A stretch of DNA of 43,502 bases, from the NCBI GenBank assembly GCA_029859505.1, contig JAOUCZ010000006.1:1-43502 (forward strand), written 5' to 3'. The translations under genes were made by a program, and so were the position numbers. The notes beneath the pieces were generated by a model. It had not been told where the DNA came from, did not search any database, and was given only the letters and a program-made list of their open reading frames with translations. Numbering within the stretch: the stretch's first letter is position 1; every line of letters starts with the position of its first letter. Origin of the DNA: Lysobacterales bacterium (lineage in GTDB: Bacteria; Pseudomonadota; Gammaproteobacteria; Xanthomonadales; SZUA-36). This document shows positions 1-8,892 of the stretch, piece after piece.

Positions 1-1
1 A

Positions 2-334
2 CGGGACCCCGGGATCGCATTTGCAGAGGCCTGCGGGATATTGCTTGAGAGCAACCGCAGCATAGCGAACCGGATGTTCAAAGAACCACGCGGTGCATTG
101 GCACCAGGACAGCTGGCCGACATCATAATCTCCGATTACCTGCCGTTCACGCCGCTGAATGCCGATACTTTTTATGGACATCTGCTATTCGGGCTGAGTT
201 TCGCGCCTGTACGCACGACCATTGCACGTGGCCGGGTGATCATGGATGAAGGCCAGATGCCCCATCTGGATGAAGCGGCTATCCGTGCCCGTTGTACCCA
301 GCGGGCCGCCAATCTCTGGAGCCGGATTCACTAG
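2..334 (+). CDS. ssnA: SsnA-type amidohydrolase, C-terminal fragment
   Basis: This is the last 110 codons of a metal-dependent hydrolase of the SsnA/chlorohydrolase (amidohydrolase) family; the catalytic barrel lies outside the window. The visible part has the family's C-terminal composite beta-sandwich: a 'GALAPGQLADIIISDY' segment (typical 'G.l..G..ADlvv.d' motif of amidohydrolases), followed by 'NADTFYGHLLFGL' and 'VRTTIARGRVIMDEG', which match the SsnA subgroup from memory. In E. coli ssnA sits in the yge/xdhD locus, and here the next genes are ygfM-like and xdhD, which supports the name. The frame is open from base 2, so the 5' end is cut by the window edge. The deaminated or hydrolysed substrate is not known from sequence; an aminated purine-like ring is an inference from context. 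Confidence 0.82.
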   Translation, partial: RDPGIAFAEACGILLESNRSIANRMFKEPRGALAPGQLADIIISDYLPFTPLNADTFYGHLLFGLSFAPVRTTIARGRVIMDEGQMPHLDEAAIRARCTQRAANLWSRIH

Positions 335-370
335 AAGTGAGAGAAGTATTTCAACAAGAGGAATAGTGAC

Positions 371-1282
371 ATCAGAATTTGCTGGAAAAACTATCATACA
401 CCGCAGTCTATTGCCGAAGCGGTTGGGTGGCTGAAGCACTATGATGGTTCCGCCCGGGTACTCGGTGGTGGAACCGATCTTTTGCTGGATATCCAGCAAG
501 GCCGGAGCCCGGTGGAAGAGGCGATGGTGGACACCTCCCGGATTTCCGGGTTAGACCGTATCAGCATCGAACACGATCACATCGTAATTGGTTGTGCTGT
601 TACACATACACAAATTGTCCGGGAGCAATCCATTAGGCGTAGTGGCACCTGCCTGGTGGAAAGTTGCGGTGTCATCGGTGGTCCGCAAGTAAGAAACGTG
701 GCCACACTGGCCGGAAATGTTGCACATGCCATGCCGGCGGGTGATGGCAGCATCGGCTTGCTCGCACTTAATGGGGAGATAGAAGTTGCCGATGCCGCAG
801 GCTGTCGGTGGATGCCTTTGCAGGATGCCTTTCTGGGCCCGGGGAAAAGCGCAATTGATCCCCGACGGGCCCTTCTGACCCGACTACGATTCCGGCCCAC
901 AGTCGCAGGTGAGGCTTCTGCGTTTACACGCGTCATGCGACCGCAGGGCGTAGCCTTGCCAATGATATCGATGGCAGCACGATTGCAAGTTGACGGTGAC
1001 AATACCATTACCGCTGTCCGCATCAGCCTCGGCCCTGCCGGGCCGGTACCTCATCTGGCCCGTCCGGCCATGGATTTACTCAAAGGCAGGCCAGCGGTGT
1101 TGCAGGAGTTTAAAAAGGCGGCAGACGCTGTTCTTGCATCAGTTGCGTTGCGAAACAGTAAGCACCGTGCAACACGGGAGTACCGTGAAGAAATGATCCG
1201 CACACAATTGCCAATGATCCTTACCCGTGCCGCTGAACGTGCACGTGGCAGTCAGGTGGTACCACAGGGGCTTGGCTTATGA
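371..1282 (+). CDS. ygfM: YgfM-like FAD-binding subunit of a molybdenum hydroxylase
   Basis: FAD subunit (CO-dehydrogenase/xanthine-dehydrogenase medium-chain family) that would pass electrons from the XdhD iron-sulfur clusters to an acceptor. The family FAD loops are visible: 'RVLGGGTDLLLDIQ' encoded around 455–499, and 'VRNVATLAGNVAHAMPAGDG' at about 691–750; the C-terminal domain continues to the stop. The gene overlaps xdhD by ATGA (1279–1282). The start is a problem: the frame opens after a TGA at 338–340, but no ATG, GTG or TTG occurs in it before TTG 482, which lies inside the FAD loop and is too late. An AGAGGA (357–362) lies 8 nt before ATC 371, so I place the start there provisionally (about 303 aa). 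The alternative is GTG 366 with a one-base frameshift. Function is clear; the 5' end is uncertain. Confidence 0.75.
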   Translation: MRICWKNYHTPQSIAEAVGWLKHYDGSARVLGGGTDLLLDIQQGRSPVEEAMVDTSRISGLDRISIEHDHIVIGCAVTHTQIVREQSIRRSGTCLVESCGVIGGPQVRNVATLAGNVAHAMPAGDGSIGLLALNGEIEVADAAGCRWMPLQDAFLGPGKSAIDPRRALLTRLRFRPTVAGEASAFTRVMRPQGVALPMISMAARLQVDGDNTITAVRISLGPAGPVPHLARPAMDLLKGRPAVLQEFKKAADAVLASVALRNSKHRATREYREEMIRTQLPMILTRAAERARGSQVVPQGLGL

Positions 1283-4173
1283 GTCGCTTACAGATGGTGG
1301 TCAATGACAGGGCAGTGGATCTTGATGTTCCTGACTCGCGGTTCCTGTCGGAGGTATTGCGTGAGGACCTTGGTCTGACCGGTACCAAGATAGGGTGTAA
1401 CGAAGCGGAATGCGGCATTTGTACCGTGCTGGTTAATGGCACGCCAGTCGTGAGCTGCACCTACCCCGCTTTCAAGGCTTCAGGCACCCGTGTTGAAACC
1501 ATCGAAGGTCTGTCCACCGATGATAATCTGCATCCGCTGCAACAGGCATTCCTGGACCATGGTGCTGTTCAGTGCGGCATATGTACACCCGGTATGATCA
1601 TGACGTCCAAGGCCCTGTTGGATGAAAAACTCGCGATGGGCGAGGTGCCGAGTGAAAATGATATCAAGGCCGCGTTGAAAGATACCTATTGCCGCTGCAC
1701 TGGTTATCAAAGTGTCATCAGTGCCGTGAAACAGGCTTCCGGGCAGGATATTCCACCTTACATTCCTAAAACAGTTTCTGCCGGTTTTGAAGTGGGCAGG
1801 GCGAAACCCAACCCGGATGCCCTGGCCAAGATACGAGGTCAGGCAAAATTTACCGATGATTACCATTTCCCCGGAATGCTCTACGCACGTACCTTGCGCG
1901 CCGGTGTTCCGCATGCTCGTATAGGTTCGATAGATACCAGTGCCGCGCGTGCGCTGGCCGGTGTGCGTGCAGTCTTAACTCACGAGGATGTCCCAGGGCG
2001 CAACCTTCACGGAATAGTTGATCTGGACTGGCCGGTACTGTGTTCTGACAAGGTCCGTTACAGCGGGGATGCGGTGGCGGTTGTCGCCGCGGATAGTGAA
2101 AGTATCGCAACACAGGCGCTGGAGCTTATTAAGGTTGACTACGAGGAATTGACTGCGGTTACCGATGCGGTTTCTGCACTCAATTCCGGTGCGTCCGTTG
2201 TACATGAGGGCCGTGCTGATGGCAATCTGCTGAAACATATCAAGGTTAAAAAAGGTGATGTTGCCACCGGTTTTGACCAGGCCGATGTCATTGTTGACCG
2301 CACCTACCGTACACCGACCACCGAGCATATGTTCCTGGAGCCTGAGTGCGCTATAGGTGTTCCTGCAGGTTATGATCCAGCCAAATTTGGCGGGGCTTTC
2401 GATAAGGATGCAGTGCGGGGTATTACTGCCATTCATGACAAGTTATCAATTTATGTAGGTAGCCAGATTCCTTACCTTGACCGGGACCAGGCAGCCGCTG
2501 CCCTGGGGCGGGAGCCTGACCAGGTTCGTGTTGTTGCAACCCTGATGGGTGGTGGATTTGGTGGCAAGGAAGACATTGCCGGGCAGATACACGTAGCTTT
2601 GCTCAGCGAGGCGACGGACCGTCCTGTCAAAATGCTTTATTCGCGCCAGGAAAGCCTGCTTTTCCACCCGAAGCGTCACGCAACAGTCATCCGTATTCGC
2701 ACTGGTGCCACCAGCGAGGGCCGTTTAACTGCGGTCGCGGCAACACTGTATGGAGATGGTGGAGCCTACGCCAGCCTGAGTGAAAAAGTTCTCACCCGTG
2801 CCACCACACATGCTTCCGGTCCCTACGATGTGCCACATGTAAAAGTGGATTGTTTCGCCGCATATACCAACAACGCACCATGTGGTGCCTTTCGCGGGTT
2901 TGGTGTTTCACAAAGCTGCTTTGCGGTGGAAAGCAACATGGATATTCTGGCCGAGAAATTGGGGCTGGATGCCGTTGAATTCCGGCGTAGGAATACACTG
3001 GATGTGGGTTTGGTCACCGCCACCGGTCAAAAAATGCGTGAAAGCGTGGGATTGAACGAATGCATCTCGCGTGTAAACCGGGATATGCGGAACAATGATT
3101 TTCAATGGAGTTGGCAGGAAGGCCGTAGTCATTTTGCCTGGGGCTTTGCGGTCGCTTACAAGAATACCGGTCTTGGTGGGGGTGCGCCGGATAAATCCAG
3201 TGCCCAGGTCGAGCTATGGGCTGGTCCGGGCCAGGACATACGGGCCGAGGTGCGGACTACCGCAGCAGAGTTGGGGCAGGGTTTGCCGGCAGTACTGGCC
3301 GCCTGCACGGCAGAAGAGTTGGGCATCCCCGCTAAATGCGTGAATGTGCTGTTAGGTGATACCGATTATTGTCCGGATGGCGGGCCCACCACTGCCAGCC
3401 GGCAAACATTTGTTACAGGTAATGCGGCCCGCCACGCTGCGAGAAGTCTGACCGATCTACTCTCACCAGTTGCTGGTAAATTGTTGGCCTGTGATCCCGG
3501 TCAGGTTGAATTTAATGACGGCTGCTTTCGTGTAGCCGGCAACTCCATAAGCCTTGCAGAGGTAGTCAGAGCGGCCTCGGGTTCCGGTATCCCAACCGTA
3601 GCTGAATATGAGTATTGGGCTCCGAAAACCGAGCCATTAGGTACGGGCGGCGATATGCATTTTGCCTTTGGTTTCTGTGCCCAGGCTGTACTGTGTGAGG
3701 TCAACGGGGATACCGGTGAAGTTCATGTACGTAAGGTCGTTGCTGCACACGATGTTGGTCGTGCAATCAATCCGTTGACCCTGGAAGGACAGATCGAAGG
3801 TGGCATCGTCATGTGTATCGGATATGCGCTTACCGAACACTACATACAGGAACAGGCGCTGCCCTGGACCAGTGTCATGGCACGTTACAAGATGCCGGGC
3901 ATCGGGCACACACCCAGCATCATCTCGCATATCGTGGAGCACCCGACATCCAGCGGGCCATATGGAGCCAAGGGGGTAGGAGAGTTGCCAAGTATCCCCA
4001 CCAGCGCAGCCATAACCAATGCGATTTATCGTGCCACCGGCGTACGCGTACGCAGTTTGCCCGTTGATCAGGACGGACTACTGCGGGCCATGCGTGCCGG
4101 AGAGAAAGAAGTTGAACTGGGTTGGGGAGACCTCGAACCCATACCCGTGGTCACCCTTGGAGGTGAGAAGTGA
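1279..4173 (+). CDS. xdhD: XdhD-like molybdenum hydroxylase, fused [2Fe-2S] and molybdopterin subunits
   Basis: Hydroxylase of the xanthine oxidase family, 964 aa, combining the small iron-sulfur and large catalytic subunits in one chain. Residues 1–150 hold the two [2Fe-2S] domains: Cys40, Cys45, Cys48, Cys60 (plant-ferredoxin type) and Cys99, Cys102, Cys138, Cys140. The molybdopterin part shows 'GGGFGGKED' (about residue 425), 'GAFRGFGVSQ' (about 535) and the C-terminal 'GAKGVGELP' carrying the expected catalytic Glu902. No FAD domain is fused; it is the separate upstream gene, as in E. coli ygfM–xdhD. There is no signal peptide, so the enzyme should be cytoplasmic. The probable substrate is a purine or other N-heterocycle; that is inference from the neighbouring ssnA, ygeW and ygeY. 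It overlaps genes on both sides by 4 nt, so translation is likely coupled. Confidence 0.92.
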   Translation: MSRLQMVVNDRAVDLDVPDSRFLSEVLREDLGLTGTKIGCNEAECGICTVLVNGTPVVSCTYPAFKASGTRVETIEGLSTDDNLHPLQQAFLDHGAVQCGICTPGMIMTSKALLDEKLAMGEVPSENDIKAALKDTYCRCTGYQSVISAVKQASGQDIPPYIPKTVSAGFEVGRAKPNPDALAKIRGQAKFTDDYHFPGMLYARTLRAGVPHARIGSIDTSAARALAGVRAVLTHEDVPGRNLHGIVDLDWPVLCSDKVRYSGDAVAVVAADSESIATQALELIKVDYEELTAVTDAVSALNSGASVVHEGRADGNLLKHIKVKKGDVATGFDQADVIVDRTYRTPTTEHMFLEPECAIGVPAGYDPAKFGGAFDKDAVRGITAIHDKLSIYVGSQIPYLDRDQAAAALGREPDQVRVVATLMGGGFGGKEDIAGQIHVALLSEATDRPVKMLYSRQESLLFHPKRHATVIRIRTGATSEGRLTAVAATLYGDGGAYASLSEKVLTRATTHASGPYDVPHVKVDCFAAYTNNAPCGAFRGFGVSQSCFAVESNMDILAEKLGLDAVEFRRRNTLDVGLVTATGQKMRESVGLNECISRVNRDMRNNDFQWSWQEGRSHFAWGFAVAYKNTGLGGGAPDKSSAQVELWAGPGQDIRAEVRTTAAELGQGLPAVLAACTAEELGIPAKCVNVLLGDTDYCPDGGPTTASRQTFVTGNAARHAARSLTDLLSPVAGKLLACDPGQVEFNDGCFRVAGNSISLAEVVRAASGSGIPTVAEYEYWAPKTEPLGTGGDMHFAFGFCAQAVLCEVNGDTGEVHVRKVVAAHDVGRAINPLTLEGQIEGGIVMCIGYALTEHYIQEQALPWTSVMARYKMPGIGHTPSIISHIVEHPTSSGPYGAKGVGELPSIPTSAAITNAIYRATGVRVRSLPVDQDGLLRAMRAGEKEVELGWGDLEPIPVVTLGGEK

Positions 4174-5663
4174 AACTGATACCGGAAATTAACGAAGCGG
4201 TACTCAATAAGAGTATTGAGCGTGCCCGTGAGCGCAATATTATCCTGCCGACTTTTGCCCAGATGAAGAATCCCGGTCTGATTCCGGAGATGATTAAAGA
4301 ACGACTTCGTCAAGTTGGGCTATGGGATATGGATCCAGCCAACCTGTTCCGGATCACCTGGAAGAATGAACCGATAGCCCAGGGTGGCGGGTATGGCGAG
4401 GGTAACTGGATTGAGTTTCCCTCCTCAATCACGGGCGTGGATGCGAGAATCGTTGGAATCAGTGGTAAATGGTTTCCAACCGGCGCCCACAAGGTCGGAG
4501 CAGCCTATGGCTGCCTGGTGCCACGTCTGGTAACCGGAGCCTTCGACCCTGATACCCAAAAAGCAGTCTGGCCTTCGACTGGTAATTACTGCCGTGGCGG
4601 TGCTTATGATTGCGCGCTACTTGCCTGTCCCGCAGTTGCCATTCTGCCGGAGGGCATGAGCCATGAACGATTTGACTGGTTACAGAAAATTGGCACCGAC
4701 GAGATTATCGCAACACCCGGAACCGAATCCAACGTTAAGGAGATCTACGACAAATGCTGGGAGTTGCGGCGTGAGCGCGGTGATGGGGTCGTTATTTTTA
4801 ACCAGTTCGAGGAATTTGGTAACGCCATTTGGCATTACCACACCACCGGCTCGCTGATCGGGGAAACCTTCAATAACCATTACGCCCACGGCCCGAATGG
4901 AGAAGCAGGGCGGCTGTCTGCATATGTCAGCGCCACGGGTTCTGCGGGTACCTTGGCCGCCGGTGACTTTTTACGCAGACATCACCCGGGTATCCGCGTG
5001 GTGGCGACCGAAGCCTTGCAGTGCCCTACGCTATTAAGTTTCGGTTTTGGTGAACACCGTGTTGAAGGTATTGGCGACAAGCACATACCGTGGATTCACA
5101 ACGTGCGTAATACCGACATGGTGGTGGCCGTTGATGATGAGCAGACAATGCAACTGATGCGCTTGTTCAACGAAGATGAGGGCCATGCCTGCCTGCGCCG
5201 TGAGGGTGTTGATGAGGCGACTATCGGAGCACTGGGTCAGATCGGAATCTCCGGTCTTTGCAACCTCGTGGCGAGTATCAAAACAGCGCGTTATTACGAC
5301 ATGGATGGTCGTGATGTGATTTTTACCCCGCTGACCGACTCAATGGAGCTGTATTCATCACGCATGGAGGAGATGAAGGCAAAACACGGGCCATACACAA
5401 CGCACCTGGCTGACCAACACTATGGGCGCTACCTGATGGGTATAGGCCCGGATTACTTGCGGGAGTTGGGTTATGCCGATCGTAAGGCATTGCATAACTT
5501 TAAATACTTCACCTGGGTGGAACAGCAGGGCCGTTCTTCAGAGGAACTCCGGGAACTGTGGGATGAGGACTTCTGGACCGAAGTATTCTCACAGGAGGTT
5601 GTCGATGAATGGGACCAGCTTATTAACAACTTTAACCGGGCGACCGGGTTGAGTCAGCCGTGA
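4170..5663 (+). CDS. TrpB-like fold-type-II PLP enzyme of the yge cluster
   Basis: A 497-aa PLP enzyme of the tryptophan synthase beta/cysteine synthase superfamily. The likely Schiff-base lysine is Lys108 in 'PTGAHKVGAAY', resembling the TrpB 'GAHK' motif; 'STGNYCRGG' at 136–144 is the substrate-carboxylate (asparagine) loop, and 'SATGSAGTLAAG' at about 254–265 fits the phosphate-binding glycine loop. An N-terminal extension of about 90 residues and a long C-terminal part make it larger than cysteine synthase. The start is GTG 4170, overlapping the xdhD stop, with GGAGGTGA just before it. It sits where E. coli has ygeX (diaminopropionate ammonia-lyase, about 400 aa) but does not look like YgeX. 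A beta-elimination of an amino acid with a nitrogen leaving group would suit the pathway; this is inference. The reaction cannot be named from sequence. Confidence 0.8.
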   Translation: MKLIPEINEAVLNKSIERARERNIILPTFAQMKNPGLIPEMIKERLRQVGLWDMDPANLFRITWKNEPIAQGGGYGEGNWIEFPSSITGVDARIVGISGKWFPTGAHKVGAAYGCLVPRLVTGAFDPDTQKAVWPSTGNYCRGGAYDCALLACPAVAILPEGMSHERFDWLQKIGTDEIIATPGTESNVKEIYDKCWELRRERGDGVVIFNQFEEFGNAIWHYHTTGSLIGETFNNHYAHGPNGEAGRLSAYVSATGSAGTLAAGDFLRRHHPGIRVVATEALQCPTLLSFGFGEHRVEGIGDKHIPWIHNVRNTDMVVAVDDEQTMQLMRLFNEDEGHACLRREGVDEATIGALGQIGISGLCNLVASIKTARYYDMDGRDVIFTPLTDSMELYSSRMEEMKAKHGPYTTHLADQHYGRYLMGIGPDYLRELGYADRKALHNFKYFTWVEQQGRSSEELRELWDEDFWTEVFSQEVVDEWDQLINNFNRATGLSQP

Positions 5664-6886
5664 TGAGAGACAAGAACATGCAGATCAACAGCCATGATTA
5701 CGGCGATGCAAAGAAAATCGAATCCGATCTCGCTGCCTTTATGCAGGCTATCATTCGAATTCCTTCACTGAGTTCAAGGGAAGGCGCAGTTATCGAACGA
5801 ATGAGTGAGGAAATGCTGCGGGTCGGGTTTGACGAGGTAATAGTTGATCCAATGGGTAACCTGATCGGCCGTATCGGTTCGGGTCCTTTTGTGATTGCGT
5901 TGGATGGACACGCGGATACCGTGGACACCGGTGACCTGTCTTTGTGGGATCGTGACCCCCATTCCGGCGACATAGAGGACGGTGTTCTTTACGGCCGTGG
6001 CGCCAGTGACCAAAAAGGCGGAATCGCTTCTGCCGTTTATGCGGGCGCGTTGTTGAAAAAGGCCGGGATACCGGATGAGGTCACGCTGTATGTGACAGCA
6101 ACTGTGCAGGAAGAGGACTGCGATGGCTTGTGCTGGCAATACATTGTCAACGAGCTTGGGTTACGCCCGGACCTGGTCGTGATTACCGAACCGACCAGTC
6201 TTCGTCTTTACCGCGGCCAGCGTGGGCGAATGGAGATGGAAGTGCACACATCGGGTATTTCCTGTCATGGATCGGCACCGGAGCGCGGTGTCAATGCCAT
6301 CTACAAAATGGCGAACATCATTGCGGATATCGAGAAACTTAACCAAAGACTGGAGCCACGTTCACCTCTGGGCAAAGGCACAGTGACCATCAGTGAAATA
6401 CGCTCCACCTCGCCGAGCCTGTGCGCCGTCGCTGACGGCTGTACTATCCACCTGGATCGCCGTTTGACCGTGGGTGAAACGGAAGCAACAGCGGTAGCGG
6501 AAATTTACGCATTACCATCGGTTAAGGCTGCTGATGCCACTGTAACCGTTTTGAATTATGCGGTACCCAGCCATACGGGTCTGGTCTACCCGACCCGCAA
6601 ATACTACCCGACCTGGGACACCGATGAGGATGATCCTGCCATGCTGAGCGCAAAAACCGCGTACCGTGCCGCATTTGGGGAAGAGCCTGAAACGGGCTTT
6701 TGGACATTCAGCACCAATGGTGTTGCGATAGCGGGTATGCATGGGATTCCATCCATCGGATTCGGCCCCGGACATGAACACTTCGCTCATGCACCTAATG
6801 AACAGGTGGATATCGAGCACCTGGTGCGCTGCACGGCTTTTTACACCGCCCTGGTCAAGACCCTGGCCCGTCAACAAGGAGAATAA
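5663..6886 (+). CDS. ygeY: YgeY-type M20 family metallohydrolase
   Basis: Zinc-dependent hydrolase of the M20/ArgE/DapE family, about 407 aa. Metal-ligand motifs are visible: 'LDGHADT' near residues 80–86, 'GRGASDQKGG' near 111–120 and 'VQEEDCDGLCWQY' near 148–160. The stretch 'YRGQRGRMEMEVHTSG', 'SCHGSAPERGVNA' and the end 'GFGPGHEHFAHAPNEQ' match E. coli YgeY closely from memory. Start choice: ATG 5663 overlaps the upstream TGA; ATG 5678, preceded by GAGAG, is an equally good start and would shorten the protein by five residues. The family cleaves amide bonds of N-acyl or N-carbamoyl amino acids, so removal of a carbamoyl, formyl or peptide-like group from a ring-opening product is likely. 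The exact substrate is not visible. Confidence 0.9.
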   Translation: MRDKNMQINSHDYGDAKKIESDLAAFMQAIIRIPSLSSREGAVIERMSEEMLRVGFDEVIVDPMGNLIGRIGSGPFVIALDGHADTVDTGDLSLWDRDPHSGDIEDGVLYGRGASDQKGGIASAVYAGALLKKAGIPDEVTLYVTATVQEEDCDGLCWQYIVNELGLRPDLVVITEPTSLRLYRGQRGRMEMEVHTSGISCHGSAPERGVNAIYKMANIIADIEKLNQRLEPRSPLGKGTVTISEIRSTSPSLCAVADGCTIHLDRRLTVGETEATAVAEIYALPSVKAADATVTVLNYAVPSHTGLVYPTRKYYPTWDTDEDDPAMLSAKTAYRAAFGEEPETGFWTFSTNGVAIAGMHGIPSIGFGPGHEHFAHAPNEQVDIEHLVRCTAFYTALVKTLARQQGE

Positions 6887-6887
6887 A

Positions 6888-7889
6888 ATGAATCAGGAAG
6901 CATTACCGCTGACAGACCGTATGAAGGGCCGCGACTGGCTGATGACCCAGGACTGGGCGGATGACGAGATTGAACTTGTTCTGGAGACAGCCAACCAGTT
7001 AAAAACCGATTTCAAAACTGGTGTACAGACGCTACACCTGCCGCACAAAACCATCTTTCTGATATTTTTTGACAAATCCACACGCACCCGTAACTCATTT
7101 GAGGCCGGTATCACCCAGTTAGGTGGTCATGGGCACTTTATCGATTCCGAAACATCACAAATTGCCCATGGCGAAAGTCCCAAGGACATGGGAATTATTT
7201 TATCCAGCTACGGCCACGGTATAGCAATACGCCATGACACCGTACCAGGCGAAGGACAGACCTACATGCGCGAGGTGGCCGAGTGGGCCAGTGTGCCGGT
7301 GATCAACATGCAATGTGACGTGGACCACCCGTGCCAGACACTGGCCGACCTGATGACCATTCGCGAGGAGTTTGGCAAGGATCTGCGTGATCTCAAGATT
7401 GCAGTTTCCTGGGCTTACGCACCAAGTTATGTCAAACCGATGTCAGTTCCCCAGGGGTTGATCATGCTGATGACACGTTATGGTATGAATGTCACCCTGG
7501 CCCATCCACCGGAATACACGCTGATGGCCGACACCATGCGTATTGCACACGAGAACACAACGCGTTCCGGCGGTAAGTTTTCAGTGGTTAACACAATGGA
7601 AGAAGCATTCGAGGACGCGGATATTGTGTATCCAAAAAGCTGGGGTCCTGAGGCCCTTTTTTCCAATCCTGAGGAGGCGATGAAGGTGGCTTCCGGGTAC
7701 CGTCACTGGATCTGTGACGAGGCGATGATGGCGCATGCGAAAAAGCAGGCGGTTTACATGCATTGCCTGCCGGCGGATCGTGGCAGTGAAGTGACCGATG
7801 CGGTGATTGATGGACCGCAGTCGCGTGTTTACCCGGAGGCAGAAAACCGAATGCATACGGCCAAGGCCCTGATGGCCTTGACAATGTAG
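6888..7889 (+). CDS. ygeW: YgeW-type knotted carbamoyltransferase
   Basis: Carbamoyltransferase of the aspartate/ornithine carbamoyltransferase superfamily, 333 aa. The carbamoyl-phosphate-binding motif 'STRTR' is at residues 64–68, 'DHPCQTLADL' at 146–155 and the OTC-type 'MHCLP' at 291–295. The overall sequence matches YgeW, a knotted member whose acceptor amino acid in E. coli was long unknown. ATG 6888 is preceded by AAGGAG at 6876–6881; a longer in-frame opening back to 6741 overlaps ygeY and is not the start. It lies one base after the ygeY stop and 15 nt before the carbamate kinase. With the kinase downstream, it most likely works in the catabolic direction, taking a carbamoyl group from a degradation product to make carbamoyl phosphate. 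That direction is inferred from context. Confidence 0.92.
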   Translation: MNQEALPLTDRMKGRDWLMTQDWADDEIELVLETANQLKTDFKTGVQTLHLPHKTIFLIFFDKSTRTRNSFEAGITQLGGHGHFIDSETSQIAHGESPKDMGIILSSYGHGIAIRHDTVPGEGQTYMREVAEWASVPVINMQCDVDHPCQTLADLMTIREEFGKDLRDLKIAVSWAYAPSYVKPMSVPQGLIMLMTRYGMNVTLAHPPEYTLMADTMRIAHENTTRSGGKFSVVNTMEEAFEDADIVYPKSWGPEALFSNPEEAMKVASGYRHWICDEAMMAHAKKQAVYMHCLPADRGSEVTDAVIDGPQSRVYPEAENRMHTAKALMALTM

Positions 7890-7904
7890 AAGGAGACCGC
7901 CCGG

Positions 7905-8879
7905 ATGAACAAGCACGTCGACACTGGTGAGTCTCGTAAAGCACCACTTGTGGTGATTGCCGTTGGCGGTAACTCGTTGATCAAAGATGACCAGCACCGG
8001 ACCGTGTTGGATCAGTACAACGCTGTCGGTGAGACCGCTCGCCATATCGTACCGATTGTATCTGAAGGTTATCGCGTTGTTGTCACTCATGGCAACGGAC
8101 CGCAGGTGGGATTCATACTTCTGCGATCTGACCTGGCCCGTGAAATACTGCACCAGGTGCCGCTGGCCAGTTGTGTGGCTGATACACAGGGTGCCATCGG
8201 TTACCAGGTAGCGCAGACCCTGCAGAACGAACTTCTCCGCACTGGTATCGATAAGGATGTGGCTGCGGTGGTGACCCAGGTCGTTGTAGATGCGGATGAT
8301 CCGGGCTTCGAAAGACCCGACAAACCCATTGGGCCTTTCATGACTGCGGATGATGCGGCCAGGCATGCCAGTGAAGATGGTTGGATCGTGGGTGAGGACG
8401 CTGGCCGCGGTTGGCGGCGCCTGGTTGCTGCTCCCGCCCCTCGTGAGATTGTTGAGCTCAACTCCATACGCACGTTGCTTGATAACGGAACGCTGGTTGT
8501 TGCTGTGGGCGGTGGTGGGGTTCCAGTGGTTCGTTTAGCTGACGGAAGCCTCACCGGGCGAGATGCTGTGATTGATAAAGATGCTGCTTCCAGCCTATTG
8601 GCAAGTGAGCTCGGTGCCTCGGTTTTGATCAAGTCCACCAGCGTGGACAAGGTCGCATTGAACTTTGGTACACCACAACAGCAGGATATCGATCACATGA
8701 CGGCTTCGGAATGCCGCCGCTACCTTGACCAGGGGCATTTTGCCCCCGGTAGTATGCAACCCAAGATCGAGGCCGCGCTTGCCTTTCTGGAACAGGGGGG
8801 TGAAAGGGTCATTATCACTCAACCCCATCATCTTGAAGAGGCACTGCACGGTATATACGGTACCCACATTGTGCCATGA
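7905..8879 (+). CDS. yqeA: Carbamate kinase (YqeA/ArcC type)
   Basis: Carbamate kinase, 324 aa, transferring phosphate from carbamoyl phosphate to ADP to give ATP, CO2 and ammonia. The amino-acid-kinase fold motifs are 'AVGGNSL' near residue 20, 'THGNGPQVG' near 64, 'DTQGAIGY' near 95, 'AVGGGGVPV' near 200 and 'GRDAVIDKDAASSLLA' near 218; 'GSMQPKIEAAL' precedes the C terminus. The length is that expected for ArcC. ATG 7905 has a GGAG about 10 nt upstream. No arginine deiminase (arcA) or antiporter (arcD) is next to it; the neighbour is ygeW, so I use the E. coli yge-locus paralogue name yqeA. The gene supplies the energy-conserving last step for carbamoyl phosphate made by YgeW. Confidence 0.92.
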   Translation: MNKHVDTGESRKAPLVVIAVGGNSLIKDDQHRTVLDQYNAVGETARHIVPIVSEGYRVVVTHGNGPQVGFILLRSDLAREILHQVPLASCVADTQGAIGYQVAQTLQNELLRTGIDKDVAAVVTQVVVDADDPGFERPDKPIGPFMTADDAARHASEDGWIVGEDAGRGWRRLVAAPAPREIVELNSIRTLLDNGTLVVAVGGGGVPVVRLADGSLTGRDAVIDKDAASSLLASELGASVLIKSTSVDKVALNFGTPQQQDIDHMTASECRRYLDQGHFAPGSMQPKIEAALAFLEQGGERVIITQPHHLEEALHGIYGTHIVP

Positions 8880-8892
8880 AGAGATATCGAGA

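Noticed and set aside
366-434. Short frame from GTG 366 as a separate small gene
   Set aside because: It ends after 22 codons and overlaps conserved FAD-subunit codons in another frame; it is of interest only as a possible mis-framed start.
7581-8366. 261-aa open frame on the minus strand across ygeW and carbamate kinase
   Set aside because: It lies antisense to two strongly conserved genes and shows no recognisable domain.
7905-8879. Part of an arginine deiminase (arc) operon
   Set aside because: No arcA or arcD is present; the transferase next to it is YgeW-like, not a standard ornithine carbamoyltransferase.
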